Positions 23,220-31,504 of a stretch of 59,290 bases of DNA are shown here, piece by piece. The position numbers and the translations under genes are program-made. Positions within the stretch are counted from its first letter, which is position 1. Every line of letters starts with the position of its first letter. This DNA is from Pseudoalteromonas sp. XMcav2-N (lineage in GTDB: Bacteria; Pseudomonadota; Gammaproteobacteria; Enterobacterales; Alteromonadaceae), in NCBI RefSeq assembly GCF_024124545.1, contig NZ_JAMXSF010000024.1:1-59290 (forward strand), read 5' to 3'. The notes below the pieces were generated by a model. That model saw only the letters and a list, made by a program, of their open reading frames with translations, did no database searches and was not told the origin of the DNA.

Positions 23220-24287
23220 ATGAGCGAGTTGAAAAATGATCGTTACCTGCGTGCGTTGATGAAGCAACCCGTAGATGTTACGCCCGTTTGGATGATGCGT
23301 CAGGCTGGTCGCTATCTTCCTGAATACCGAGCGACCCGTGCGCAAGCCGGAGACTTTATGAGTCTGTGTAAAAACGCGGAACTGGCGTGTGAAGTTACCC
23401 TGCAGCCATTGCGTCGTTACCCGCTTGATGCGGCGATCTTATTCAGCGATATCCTGACTATTCCGGATGCGATGGGACTGGGTCTGTACTTTGAAACAGG
23501 GGAAGGTCCTAAATTCGAACGTCCAATCAGCTCGCTGAGCGATGTGCAAAAGCTGCCTAAGCTGGATCCAACCGATGAACTGGGTTACGTGATGAACGCC
23601 GTGAGCACTATCCGTCGTGAACTCAAAGGCGAAGTGCCGTTAATCGGGTTCTCAGGCTCGCCGTGGACACTGGCGACCTATATGATTGAGGGCGGCAGCA
23701 GCAAGACCTTTGGCAAGATCAAGAAAATGGCGTTTGCCGAGCCTAAGACCTTGCACCTGCTACTCGATAAAGTCGCGGATTCCGTCATTGACTACCTGAA
23801 TGCACAGGTCAAAGCTGGTGCTCAGTCTCTGATGATCTTTGACTCATGGGGTGGGGTACTAAGCCCACGCGACTACAAAGAATTCTCGCTACAATACATG
23901 CATAAGATCGTAGATGGTCTGATCCGTGAAAACGATGGTCGTAAAGTACCGGTCACTTTGTTCACCAAAAATGGCGGCCAGTGGATTGAAGCCATTGCGG
24001 CAACGGGCTGTGATGCGGTTGGCCTGGACTGGACAATCGACATCGCCGATGCCAGACGCCGCGTGGGTGACAAAGTCGCACTGCAAGGCAACATGGACCC
24101 GTCTATGTTGCACGGTACACCAGAGCGTATTCGTGAAGAAGTACAGCATATCCTGTCTGGCTATGGCCAGGGATCAGGACATGTGTTCAATCTGGGTCAT
24201 GGTATTACTCCAGATGTGGACCCTGAGAATGCAGGCGTGTTTATTAACGCCGTACATGAATTCAGCCGTCAGTACCATCAGGAATAA
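23220..24287 (+). CDS. hemE: Uroporphyrinogen decarboxylase
   Basis: 355 residues, full length. Signature near the N-terminus PVWMMRQAGRYLPEYR and the second signature GFSGSPWTLATYMIEGG; late NLGHGITPDVDPENA. HemE removes four acetate carboxyls from uroporphyrinogen III to make coproporphyrinogen III in heme synthesis, in the cytoplasm. Single-gene unit ended by a strong terminator. Confidence 0.96.
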   Translation: MSELKNDRYLRALMKQPVDVTPVWMMRQAGRYLPEYRATRAQAGDFMSLCKNAELACEVTLQPLRRYPLDAAILFSDILTIPDAMGLGLYFETGEGPKFERPISSLSDVQKLPKLDPTDELGYVMNAVSTIRRELKGEVPLIGFSGSPWTLATYMIEGGSSKTFGKIKKMAFAEPKTLHLLLDKVADSVIDYLNAQVKAGAQSLMIFDSWGGVLSPRDYKEFSLQYMHKIVDGLIRENDGRKVPVTLFTKNGGQWIEAIAATGCDAVGLDWTIDIADARRRVGDKVALQGNMDPSMLHGTPERIREEVQHILSGYGQGSGHVFNLGHGITPDVDPENAGVFINAVHEFSRQYHQE

Positions 24288-24307
24288 CTGACAGGCAAAA
24301 AACAAAC

Positions 24308-24331
24308 AACCCGGCAGATGCCGGGTTTTTT
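24308..24331. terminator. Bidirectional terminator between hemE and speE
   Basis: Perfect 8-bp stem AACCCGGC / GCCGGGTT with a 4-base loop, followed by T's on the plus strand and preceded by an A-rich stretch. Confidence 0.85.
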
Positions 24332-24363
24332 ATGTCTGGACAAATGCTGCCAGTGAGCAGGCA

Positions 24364-25230
24364 TTAATCTTTGCTTTCAAAAGCACGGCGCATAAATCCA
24401 GGGGTTGCCAGGGCGCCTTTGTGTATTCCGGTATTGTAATATTCGGTGTCAAAGCCAGCTTGTTCGGCGTCCTTTTCGCGGAAGCCGTTAAACATCTCGC
24501 CTTTACGTGCCAGCGTTGCTGACCACAGACCACTTGGGTAGATAGGTTGCGGGAATGGCAGCGTTTGCAGATCAACAAAGCCGACATCCAGCATGGCCTG
24601 GCGCATTTCTTTTAGCAAGGTCATATGCATCAGTGGAGATTCGCTTTGCTGAACCAAAATACCGCCCGGGCGCAGTGCTTTCAGGCAGCTGGTATAAAAT
24701 GCATGGTTAAACAGGCCTTCACCAGGTCCGACCGGATCGGTACCATCGACAATAACCACATCAACGGATTCTGGCGCTGCGTTGTGCATATATTTGATGC
24801 CATCATCAAACATCACGGTGGCACGTGGGTCATCGTTAGAGGCACACAGTTCAGGAAAATACTTTAATGACATTTGCGTAACGACTTCGTCAATGTCGAT
24901 TTGAGTCACGGTTTCTACGTCCGGGTGCTTGAGTACTTCACGTAGCGTACCGCAGTCACCACCACCGATGATCACTACATTCTTGGGTGCCGGATGAGAA
25001 AATAAAGCCGGGTGGCTTATCATCTCATGATAGAAAAAGTTTTCCCGGGTACTGACCATAGTACAGCCGTCGATGATCATCAGATTACCAAAATCTGTAG
25101 TCTCGTACATTTCAACATTCTGAAATGGCGACTGGATCTCGTCCAGTTTACGGTTGACGCGCAATGAGAACGCGCTGCCATCACGGTCGCTGATCTCAGT
25201 AAACCAGCGGTTTGCTTCTAAATTTGACAT
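24364..25230 (-). CDS. speE: Spermidine synthase
   Basis: 288 residues, the usual size. Aminopropyltransferase motifs: GGGDCGTLREV (binds decarboxylated S-adenosylmethionine), DIDEVV, and DGTDPVGPGEGLF with the catalytic Asp. It joins putrescine and an aminopropyl group to make spermidine. In-frame starts at 25242 and 25290 exist; the ATG at 25230 has AAGG 6 bases before and gives the standard MSNLEANRWFTE start. It is divergent to speA, grouping two polyamine genes. The decarboxylase speD is not in the window. Confidence 0.93.
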   Translation of the reverse strand: MSNLEANRWFTEISDRDGSAFSLRVNRKLDEIQSPFQNVEMYETTDFGNLMIIDGCTMVSTRENFFYHEMISHPALFSHPAPKNVVIIGGGDCGTLREVLKHPDVETVTQIDIDEVVTQMSLKYFPELCASNDDPRATVMFDDGIKYMHNAAPESVDVVIVDGTDPVGPGEGLFNHAFYTSCLKALRPGGILVQQSESPLMHMTLLKEMRQAMLDVGFVDLQTLPFPQPIYPSGLWSATLARKGEMFNGFREKDAEQAGFDTEYYNTGIHKGALATPGFMRRAFESKD

Positions 25231-25471
25231 TGTTGCCTTCATGCAGATGTAATTTTCAGAGATTTTGCCAGCGCTTTCGCCCCAGCTCAATCTATTTTAG
25301 CGCATAAACGACGACTCGGTTAGGAACAAAGCAAGGCGAAAAAGTCGTTCGGCCCGGAAAGCTCGCCAAAATGACGGGCCTGTTTTGTTGCTTGGTCTGG
25401 CAAAAGATTGTCACATCTTGGCCTTAAGTATTAAAATACGCAGTCTGTAAAGCTAGTTAATAGAGATTGCC

Positions 25472-27352
25472 ATGACCTGGGGTTTGCAAACCGCGCGTGC
25501 TACTTATAACGTCACTCACTGGAGTGAAGGATATTTTGACATCAATGAGCAGGGGGAGCTGGTTGCCTATCCCGATGGCGATCGCGCAAAACCGGCAATT
25601 TCACTGGTTGAGTTAACCGAGCGCTTCAAGGAGCAAGGCCTGACTTTGCCCGTGCTGGTACGATTTACCGATATTCTCAATAGCCGCGTCGAGACCATGA
25701 CACAGGCTTTTTCACAGGCAACTGCAGCCAAATCTTATCAGGGGCAATACACTTGTGTTTATCCTATCAAGGTAAATCAGCAACGCTCCGTAGTCAGTAA
25801 GTTACTGGCACATCCGAGCGGCCTGGTTGGTCTTGAAGCCGGGTCTAAACCCGAACTCATGGCGATACTGGGCATTGCCAAAGATCCTATCACCATTGTT
25901 TGCAATGGTTACAAAGACAGCGAGTTCCTGCGCCTGGCGATAATCGGCCAGGCGATGGGCCATAAAGTGCAGATCGTGATTGAAAAGCTCTCTGAGCTGG
26001 ATACTTTGCTCAAGGAGATCTCGACTCTGGGCATTGAGCCGGCCATTGGCATTCGTATTCGTCTCAATTCCATTGGCAAAGGAAAATGGCAGAACACAGG
26101 CGGAGAAAAAGGGAAGTTTGGTCTGACGGCCAGTCAGGTACTCAGTGCGGTGGACAAGCTCAAAGCGCAAGGCAAACTGCACTTAATGCAACTGGTGCAC
26201 TTTCATATTGGCTCGCAGATAGCCAATATCCGCGATATTCAGCGCGCACTACGTGAGTGTGCCCGCCATTATGCCGAGCTGTCTCAGCTGGGTGTGCCAT
26301 TAAAAACAGTCGATGTGGGTGGCGGTCTGGGTGTGGATTACGAAGGGTCCGGGTCTCGCAGTGCCTGCTCAATGAACTACACCGTGGCTGAATATGCCCG
26401 CAATGTAGTGGGTGCTTTTGCTGAAGTGGCGGAGCAGCACGGGCTGCGTCATCCGGATATCATTACCGAATCCGGCCGGGCACTGACGGCACACCATGCA
26501 GTGCTAATCACCGATGTGATTGACGTGGAAAAAGCGCCTTATCAGGCCAACCCCAGTGCGCCAACGCAATCAGCACACCATATCCAGCAGGAGCTGTGGT
26601 TATCATTGCAAAGGCTGACTCCCAGACTGGCGATAGAAACATACCATGATGCCATGCACCTGTTTGGTGATGGTCATGATCAATATGTTCATGGCCTGAT
26701 TGGCATGCAGCAATGGGCACAAATTGAGCAGCTGTATTTCACTATCTTACAAAGAGTCAAAGAAAGCCTGAATATTCATTCGCGCTCGCACCGCGAAGTG
26801 CTGGACGAGCTCAATGAAAAGCTGGCGGATAAGCTGTTTGTGAACTTCTCGTTGTTCCAGTCGTTACCGGATGTCTGGGGGATCCAGCAGCTGTTCCCGG
26901 TAATGCCTATAGCGGCGCTGGACCAACCTCTGACACAACGTGCGGTGATTCAGGATATCACTTGTGATTCAGACGGCCAGATCCGGGAGTACGTAGAAGG
27001 GGCGGGGATTGAATCCAGCTTGCCTATTCCGCCTTATCAGCCGGGTGAGCAGTACCATATTGCAATGTTTATGGTGGGGGCATATCAGGAAATCCTCGGC
27101 GATTTGCACAACCTGTTTGGCGATACCGATTCGGTTCATGTGGAACTCACTCAGTCAGGCTACGAGCTGAGCAATGCCATCAAAGGCGACAGCGTTGAAG
27201 ATGTACTGAGATTTGTACACTATGACAAAGCCGCACTGGCAGAGAATTTTACCACGCAAATCTCTGCACTGGCGGTTGATGAGGCGACTAAAGCCGACTA
27301 TCTGGCGCAGCTACATGCCGGACTCAGTGGTTATACCTATTTTGAAGACTAA
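25472..27352 (+). CDS. speA: Biosynthetic arginine decarboxylase
   Basis: 626 residues, PLP-dependent fold III. The PLP lysine lies in YPIKVNQQ (near residue 99), followed by GLEAGSKPEL, a GGGLGVDYEG phosphate site and the late SLPDVWGI / YQEILGDLHNLFGD active-site segments. It converts arginine to agmatine, the first step of the arginine route to putrescine. An agmatinase gene is not beside it. A hairpin (CGGCTGCC / GGCAGCCG, 27379-27405) follows the stop. Confidence 0.95.
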   Translation: MTWGLQTARATYNVTHWSEGYFDINEQGELVAYPDGDRAKPAISLVELTERFKEQGLTLPVLVRFTDILNSRVETMTQAFSQATAAKSYQGQYTCVYPIKVNQQRSVVSKLLAHPSGLVGLEAGSKPELMAILGIAKDPITIVCNGYKDSEFLRLAIIGQAMGHKVQIVIEKLSELDTLLKEISTLGIEPAIGIRIRLNSIGKGKWQNTGGEKGKFGLTASQVLSAVDKLKAQGKLHLMQLVHFHIGSQIANIRDIQRALRECARHYAELSQLGVPLKTVDVGGGLGVDYEGSGSRSACSMNYTVAEYARNVVGAFAEVAEQHGLRHPDIITESGRALTAHHAVLITDVIDVEKAPYQANPSAPTQSAHHIQQELWLSLQRLTPRLAIETYHDAMHLFGDGHDQYVHGLIGMQQWAQIEQLYFTILQRVKESLNIHSRSHREVLDELNEKLADKLFVNFSLFQSLPDVWGIQQLFPVMPIAALDQPLTQRAVIQDITCDSDGQIREYVEGAGIESSLPIPPYQPGEQYHIAMFMVGAYQEILGDLHNLFGDTDSVHVELTQSGYELSNAIKGDSVEDVLRFVHYDKAALAENFTTQISALAVDEATKADYLAQLHAGLSGYTYFED

Positions 27353-27378
27353 GTTCCCGTCCATTCGTAAGTAAGTAC

Positions 27379-27405
27379 CGGCTGCCCCACGAACCTTGGC
27401 AGCCG
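27379..27405 (+). terminator. Hairpin after speA
   Basis: Stem CGGCTGCC / GGCAGCCG with an 11-base loop, about 27 bases after the speA stop. It lacks a T run, so its strength is uncertain. Confidence 0.45.
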
Positions 27406-27506
27406 AGGCCCCGGTATGATGTAATAGGGCCAGCTTGTTTGTCTAAATATATGGTCTGAGTGTGCAATCACTCACACCATCGTCAGTCGTAGTAAAGGAA
27501 CATTGC

Positions 27507-28430
27507 ATGTCGTTAATCCGTCAGGTGCTGGGGTTACTGTTATACGCTATTAATACATTGGTCTGGTTTATTCCTATTTTTTTATTGGGGGTGATCAAAC
27601 TCTTACCAATTGCGCCTTTGCAAAAAGTCGCCAGTCGCATTGCCAAAGGGTGTGCCAGTTTGTGGGTTGCAGGTAATAATCTCAACCAATCGGTTGTTTC
27701 GCCATTTCAACTCAATGTGTCAATGCCAGAGACCGTGAAAGCGAAGGACTGGTACCTGGTTATTGCCAACCATCAGAGCTGGGTAGACATATTGATCTTA
27801 CAGCGGGTATTGCACCGTAAAATTCCTTTTCTGAACTTTTTTCTGAAAAAAGAGCTGCTTTACGTGCCTGTACTTGGGCTTGCCTGGTGGGCGCTTGATT
27901 TTCCGTTTATGAAACGGACCAGCAAAAGTCAGCTGAAGAAAAACCCTAAGCTCCGTGGTAAAGACGTTGAAACCACGCGTAAGGCATGTGAAAAGTTCAA
28001 AACTATGCCGGTGAGTATCGTCAACTTCGTCGAAGGGACGCGTTTCACAGAGCAAAAGCATCAGCGCCAGAATAGCCCTTTTAAGCACCTGCTCAAACCA
28101 AAAGCAGGTGGTATCGCATTTGTGATGCAGGCAATGGGAGAGCAGATCAATCAGGTGGTGAATGTGACCATCCACTATCCTGGTGGTATTCCCAGTTTTA
28201 TGGACTTTGTAGCTGGCCGTGTTGACGAGGTTAGCGTGCAGATAGAGTTGATGCCAGTCAGTCAGGATTTGATTGGCGACTACAGTAATGACAATGAATT
28301 CAGGGTGCGCTTTCAAAGCGAGCTAAACCGTCTGTGGGGGCAAAAAGATCAGCAACTAGAGGTGTTGGCAGCGGATCACAGCCGGGATATTGTGTCTGCC
28401 GAACAGCATGAAAAGTCGCAACAGTCCTGA
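27507..28430 (+). CDS. Acyltransferase, YihG-type (first of two paralogues)
   Basis: 307 residues. PlsC-type acyltransferase with catalytic NHQSWVD (His89, Asp94) and acceptor motif EGTRF (176-180), behind an N-terminal membrane anchor (residues ~8-35). This matches the YihG/YhdO-like 1-acylglycerol-3-phosphate acyltransferases that add the second acyl chain in phospholipid synthesis or remodelling. The ATG at 27507 has AAAGGAA upstream; a GTG frame at 27462 is less likely. The next gene is a paralogue 23 bases on. Confidence 0.86.
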   Translation: MSLIRQVLGLLLYAINTLVWFIPIFLLGVIKLLPIAPLQKVASRIAKGCASLWVAGNNLNQSVVSPFQLNVSMPETVKAKDWYLVIANHQSWVDILILQRVLHRKIPFLNFFLKKELLYVPVLGLAWWALDFPFMKRTSKSQLKKNPKLRGKDVETTRKACEKFKTMPVSIVNFVEGTRFTEQKHQRQNSPFKHLLKPKAGGIAFVMQAMGEQINQVVNVTIHYPGGIPSFMDFVAGRVDEVSVQIELMPVSQDLIGDYSNDNEFRVRFQSELNRLWGQKDQQLEVLAADHSRDIVSAEQHEKSQQS

Positions 28431-28453
28431 GTTGTTGAGGTGATGGAGGTGGT

Positions 28454-29374
28454 ATGTTGAAAAGGTTTTTACCAGCCTGGCTAGCAGGATCGCTGGCTAC
28501 TATGATACTCCTGGTCAACACCCTGCTGTGGGGCGTTGTCGTATTTGCATTGGGATTGGTAAAGTGTATTTTGCCACTGCGCGGTGTGTCAGACATACTG
28601 CACTGGGCATATAAAGGCTGGTGCCGGGGCAATCGTCTGGGCCTTCAGCTTGGTTGTGCAGAGGTCGTGCTGGACTTGCCTGAACAAATGAGTGAGCAGG
28701 CCTGGTATATGCTGGTGGCCAATCATATCAGCTGGTTAGACATTGTGGTGCTTAGCGCACTAGAGCGATTACCGGCACCTAAATTTTTTCTTAAAGATGA
28801 ACTCAAATACGTGCCGCTGATCGGCACCGGTGCGTGGGCGCTGGGCATGCCCTTTATGAAGCGTGCAAGCAAGGCGAAAATCGCTAAAAACCCAAAGCTT
28901 AAAGGGATGGATGTCGAGCGTACGCGGCACAGTTGTCGTCATTTTCGACAGCACCCTACGACGGTGATTAATTTTGTTGAAGGGACTCGTTTTACCGCAC
29001 AAAAGCACCAGCGTCAGGGGGGAGAGTTTCACAATTTGCTCAAGCCCAAAGCGGGTGGAGTGGCTTTCGCGTTAGAAGTATTAGCACAGCAACTCGACGG
29101 CATGCTTGATGCTACGGTGATTTATCAGAGCCCGGATCAGCATATCTGCCGCAGCTTTATGTGTGGCAAATTACAGCGTATCGATGTGCGTATCCGACTA
29201 TTATCGATGGCCAGTGTGCCACTGGGCAACTACCAGACAGACAAGCAATATCGGGTGGCATTTCAGGCTTACCTGAATCAGCTGTGGCTCGACAAAGATG
29301 CGCAACTGACTGCTTATTGGGAGCAACAACAGGGTCGGGGCACGGTGTGTGTCGATGAGGTGAAGCAAGCATGA
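28454..29374 (+). CDS. Acyltransferase, YihG-type (second paralogue)
   Basis: 306 residues, same architecture as the gene before: anchor ~12-40, NHISWLD (His91, Asp96), EGTRF (176-180), and the shared KNPKLKG segment. The two proteins arose by tandem duplication and have diverged considerably. They may differ in acyl-chain or lysophospholipid preference. The end overlaps the start of the mechanosensitive channel gene by ATGA, so all three genes are probably one operon. Confidence 0.86.
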   Translation: MLKRFLPAWLAGSLATMILLVNTLLWGVVVFALGLVKCILPLRGVSDILHWAYKGWCRGNRLGLQLGCAEVVLDLPEQMSEQAWYMLVANHISWLDIVVLSALERLPAPKFFLKDELKYVPLIGTGAWALGMPFMKRASKAKIAKNPKLKGMDVERTRHSCRHFRQHPTTVINFVEGTRFTAQKHQRQGGEFHNLLKPKAGGVAFALEVLAQQLDGMLDATVIYQSPDQHICRSFMCGKLQRIDVRIRLLSMASVPLGNYQTDKQYRVAFQAYLNQLWLDKDAQLTAYWEQQQGRGTVCVDEVKQA

Positions 29375-30576
29375 AGGTAACGCACCTCAGTGAAGTGCTG
29401 GCTCCCTGGGTCGGCTCAACCTCCTATTCAGGTTTGCTGATATTGGGCACCAATGTGCTTGCGCTGGTGATCTTGCTGTTGGTCTTTTGGTTGATCCGTC
29501 AGTGGCTACTGCCGCGTATTCAGCACTTTTTAAGTGAGTACTCAACCTCTAAAATCGGTTTTCTTGCCCCCTATCTGAGTAAATTCAGCGGACGTTTCTC
29601 GTTGATGATGTGTACGCTGATGTTTATCGCGTTCAAAGAAGCGCTGTTTATTGCGCCGCTGTGGTTATTTAACGTGCTGGGCGTGGTCTCTCAGGTTTTG
29701 CTGGTGATCAGTATAGGCTTCTTGCTGAGCAGCTTAGTTAATATAGTGAACGCGATATACAACCAGCAGCCATTTGCCAAAAGTGTCCCTATTCAGAGCT
29801 TAGTGCAGGTCAGCAAACTGTTGATCTTTATTGTCTGTGCCATTTTAGTGATCAGCCTGGCGATAGATAAGTCGCCAACCTATATCTTGTCCGGGTTTGG
29901 TGCCATCGCCGCCGTGACCTTATTGGTGTTTAAAGATACCATTTTGGGGTTAGTGGCCAGTATTCAGATTGCGGCTAACCGCCTGCTGGCAACCGGAGAC
30001 TGGATCCAGGTTGATGCATTTGGTGCCGACGGGGAGGTGATCGAAGTCGGTCTCAATACCGTGCGCGTGCGCAACTGGGATAACACAGTAACCACCATTC
30101 CTACCTATAAAATCATTTCTGACTCATTTAAAAACTGGCGGGCCATGCAGGAGTCCAACGGACGCCGGATAAAGCGAGCTATATATATTGATTTTGATTC
30201 TATCCACTTACTGAGTCCGGATGAGCTGAGCGCGCTGGGCCAGGAGTTGCCTGAGGTGGCAGAGATTGTGCAGCATAGTACTGAGCAGCGCTGGAGTAAT
30301 GTGTCTTTGTTTCGCCGCTATGCCGAAGCTTATCTAAAAACGCATCCACAAGTGAATCCGGAATGTTTGTGTATGGTGCGAGAGTTGGCCCCCACGCAGT
30401 ATGGTTTGCCTGTAGAGTTATACTGCTTTAGTCAGGATAAACGCTGGGTACCATATGAACATTTGCAAGCCGACTTGCTTGATCATGTGCTGACGGTGAT
30501 GCCCTATTTTTCGTTGCGACCTTACCAGGTTATTTCGAGTCATCAAAACGAAATAAATCACAAAAAACCAGAGTAA
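29371..30576 (+). CDS. YbdG-like mechanosensitive channel (MscS family)
   Basis: 401 residues. Five hydrophobic segments between residues ~20 and 190, then the MscS beta domain with GDWIQVDAFGADGEVIEVGL and TIPTYKIISDSFKNWRAMQE, the last stretch being almost diagnostic of YbdG. Such channels open on membrane tension during osmotic downshock. The gene is coupled by ATGA overlap to the acyltransferase before it, which ties tension sensing to lipid acylation at least transcriptionally. Confidence 0.87.
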   Translation: MKVTHLSEVLAPWVGSTSYSGLLILGTNVLALVILLLVFWLIRQWLLPRIQHFLSEYSTSKIGFLAPYLSKFSGRFSLMMCTLMFIAFKEALFIAPLWLFNVLGVVSQVLLVISIGFLLSSLVNIVNAIYNQQPFAKSVPIQSLVQVSKLLIFIVCAILVISLAIDKSPTYILSGFGAIAAVTLLVFKDTILGLVASIQIAANRLLATGDWIQVDAFGADGEVIEVGLNTVRVRNWDNTVTTIPTYKIISDSFKNWRAMQESNGRRIKRAIYIDFDSIHLLSPDELSALGQELPEVAEIVQHSTEQRWSNVSLFRRYAEAYLKTHPQVNPECLCMVRELAPTQYGLPVELYCFSQDKRWVPYEHLQADLLDHVLTVMPYFSLRPYQVISSHQNEINHKKPE

Positions 30577-30685
30577 GCCGCGAGACCTTGTGTTATCTTT
30601 ACGATTAAGATTTTATCTTTTTATGACATATTTGTGACATGGAGACGAGTTAGGTTGCTGAGTTGCCCAAGAGGTAGGTAGTGCA

Positions 30686-31504
30686 ATGAAGTTTTTTTTA
30701 GCAATCATGCTGGTATTGAGCTTGTATTCAACAAAACAGGCCTTTGCTGACCATGAGCAAATTCTGGTAGCGGTCGATCACGCACCGCCATACAGCGCAT
30801 TAGATGAAAAGGGGAATGCAAAAGGCCTGATCCTCGACATCCTCAATTATATTAAGCACCACAGTGACGAAGACATAACCGTCAAGGCCGTGCCCTGTCC
30901 TTTCTCCCGTTGTATTCGCATGCTGGCCCAGGGAGAGGTTGATGTAATGGGTGGCCTGGTCAGAACACCTGCTCGTGAGAGCCAGATGTCGTTTGTGACA
31001 CCGCCCTACATGGCGCTGTCTTCCTCCTATGTTTTTTACGGGCACCAGCATGGCCAGGTAAAAGTTGAGCGTTACGAAGACCTGATTGGCAAACGGATCG
31101 CAATAATGCGCGGGGCCGCCTTCTTCCCACGTTTTGATAAAGATACACGGCTTGATAAAGTCGAAGTACCATCTGAGCGCGTTGCCATTGATCTGCTGCT
31201 CAAAGGGCGGGTTGATCTGGTGATTGCCGTGGAAGACACTGCCGATTTGGCAATGAATGTGCTGTCGCAGCCAGCCCATCAGCTGAGAAAGATGGCCTAC
31301 CGTCATACTCAGGTGATTTATGGTCATATGGCAATGAGCCGTGAATTTGCACAAAGCCATGTTGGTCGTGAATTCAGTAATCACATGCGTCAGATGGCGG
31401 AAAACAAAATCCTGGATAAACTGGTCGCACCGTATCAGTTACCTGCTATCCCGCCTCAGCTGTTATCAGAAGAGACGGGGCGCATGCACACTAATACATT
31501 CTAA
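30686..31504 (+). CDS. Periplasmic family-3 solute-binding-like protein
   Basis: 272 residues. Signal peptide (MKFFLAIMLVLSLYSTKQAFA, cut near residue 21), then the two-lobe binding fold: HAPPYSALDEKGNAKGLILD, GEVDVMGGLVRTPAR, and LIGKRIAIMRGAAF starting lobe two. Again no transporter genes lie beside it. It overlaps the convergent protease/beta-lactamase gene by 4 bases at the stops. Confidence 0.8.
   Translation: MKFFLAIMLVLSLYSTKQAFADHEQILVAVDHAPPYSALDEKGNAKGLILDILNYIKHHSDEDITVKAVPCPFSRCIRMLAQGEVDVMGGLVRTPARESQMSFVTPPYMALSSSYVFYGHQHGQVKVERYEDLIGKRIAIMRGAAFFPRFDKDTRLDKVEVPSERVAIDLLLKGRVDLVIAVEDTADLAMNVLSQPAHQLRKMAYRHTQVIYGHMAMSREFAQSHVGREFSNHMRQMAENKILDKLVAPYQLPAIPPQLLSEETGRMHTNTF

Noticed and set aside
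23112..23345. Minus-strand frame over the hemE start
   Set aside because: Overlaps the well-supported hemE gene on the other strand and has no family likeness.
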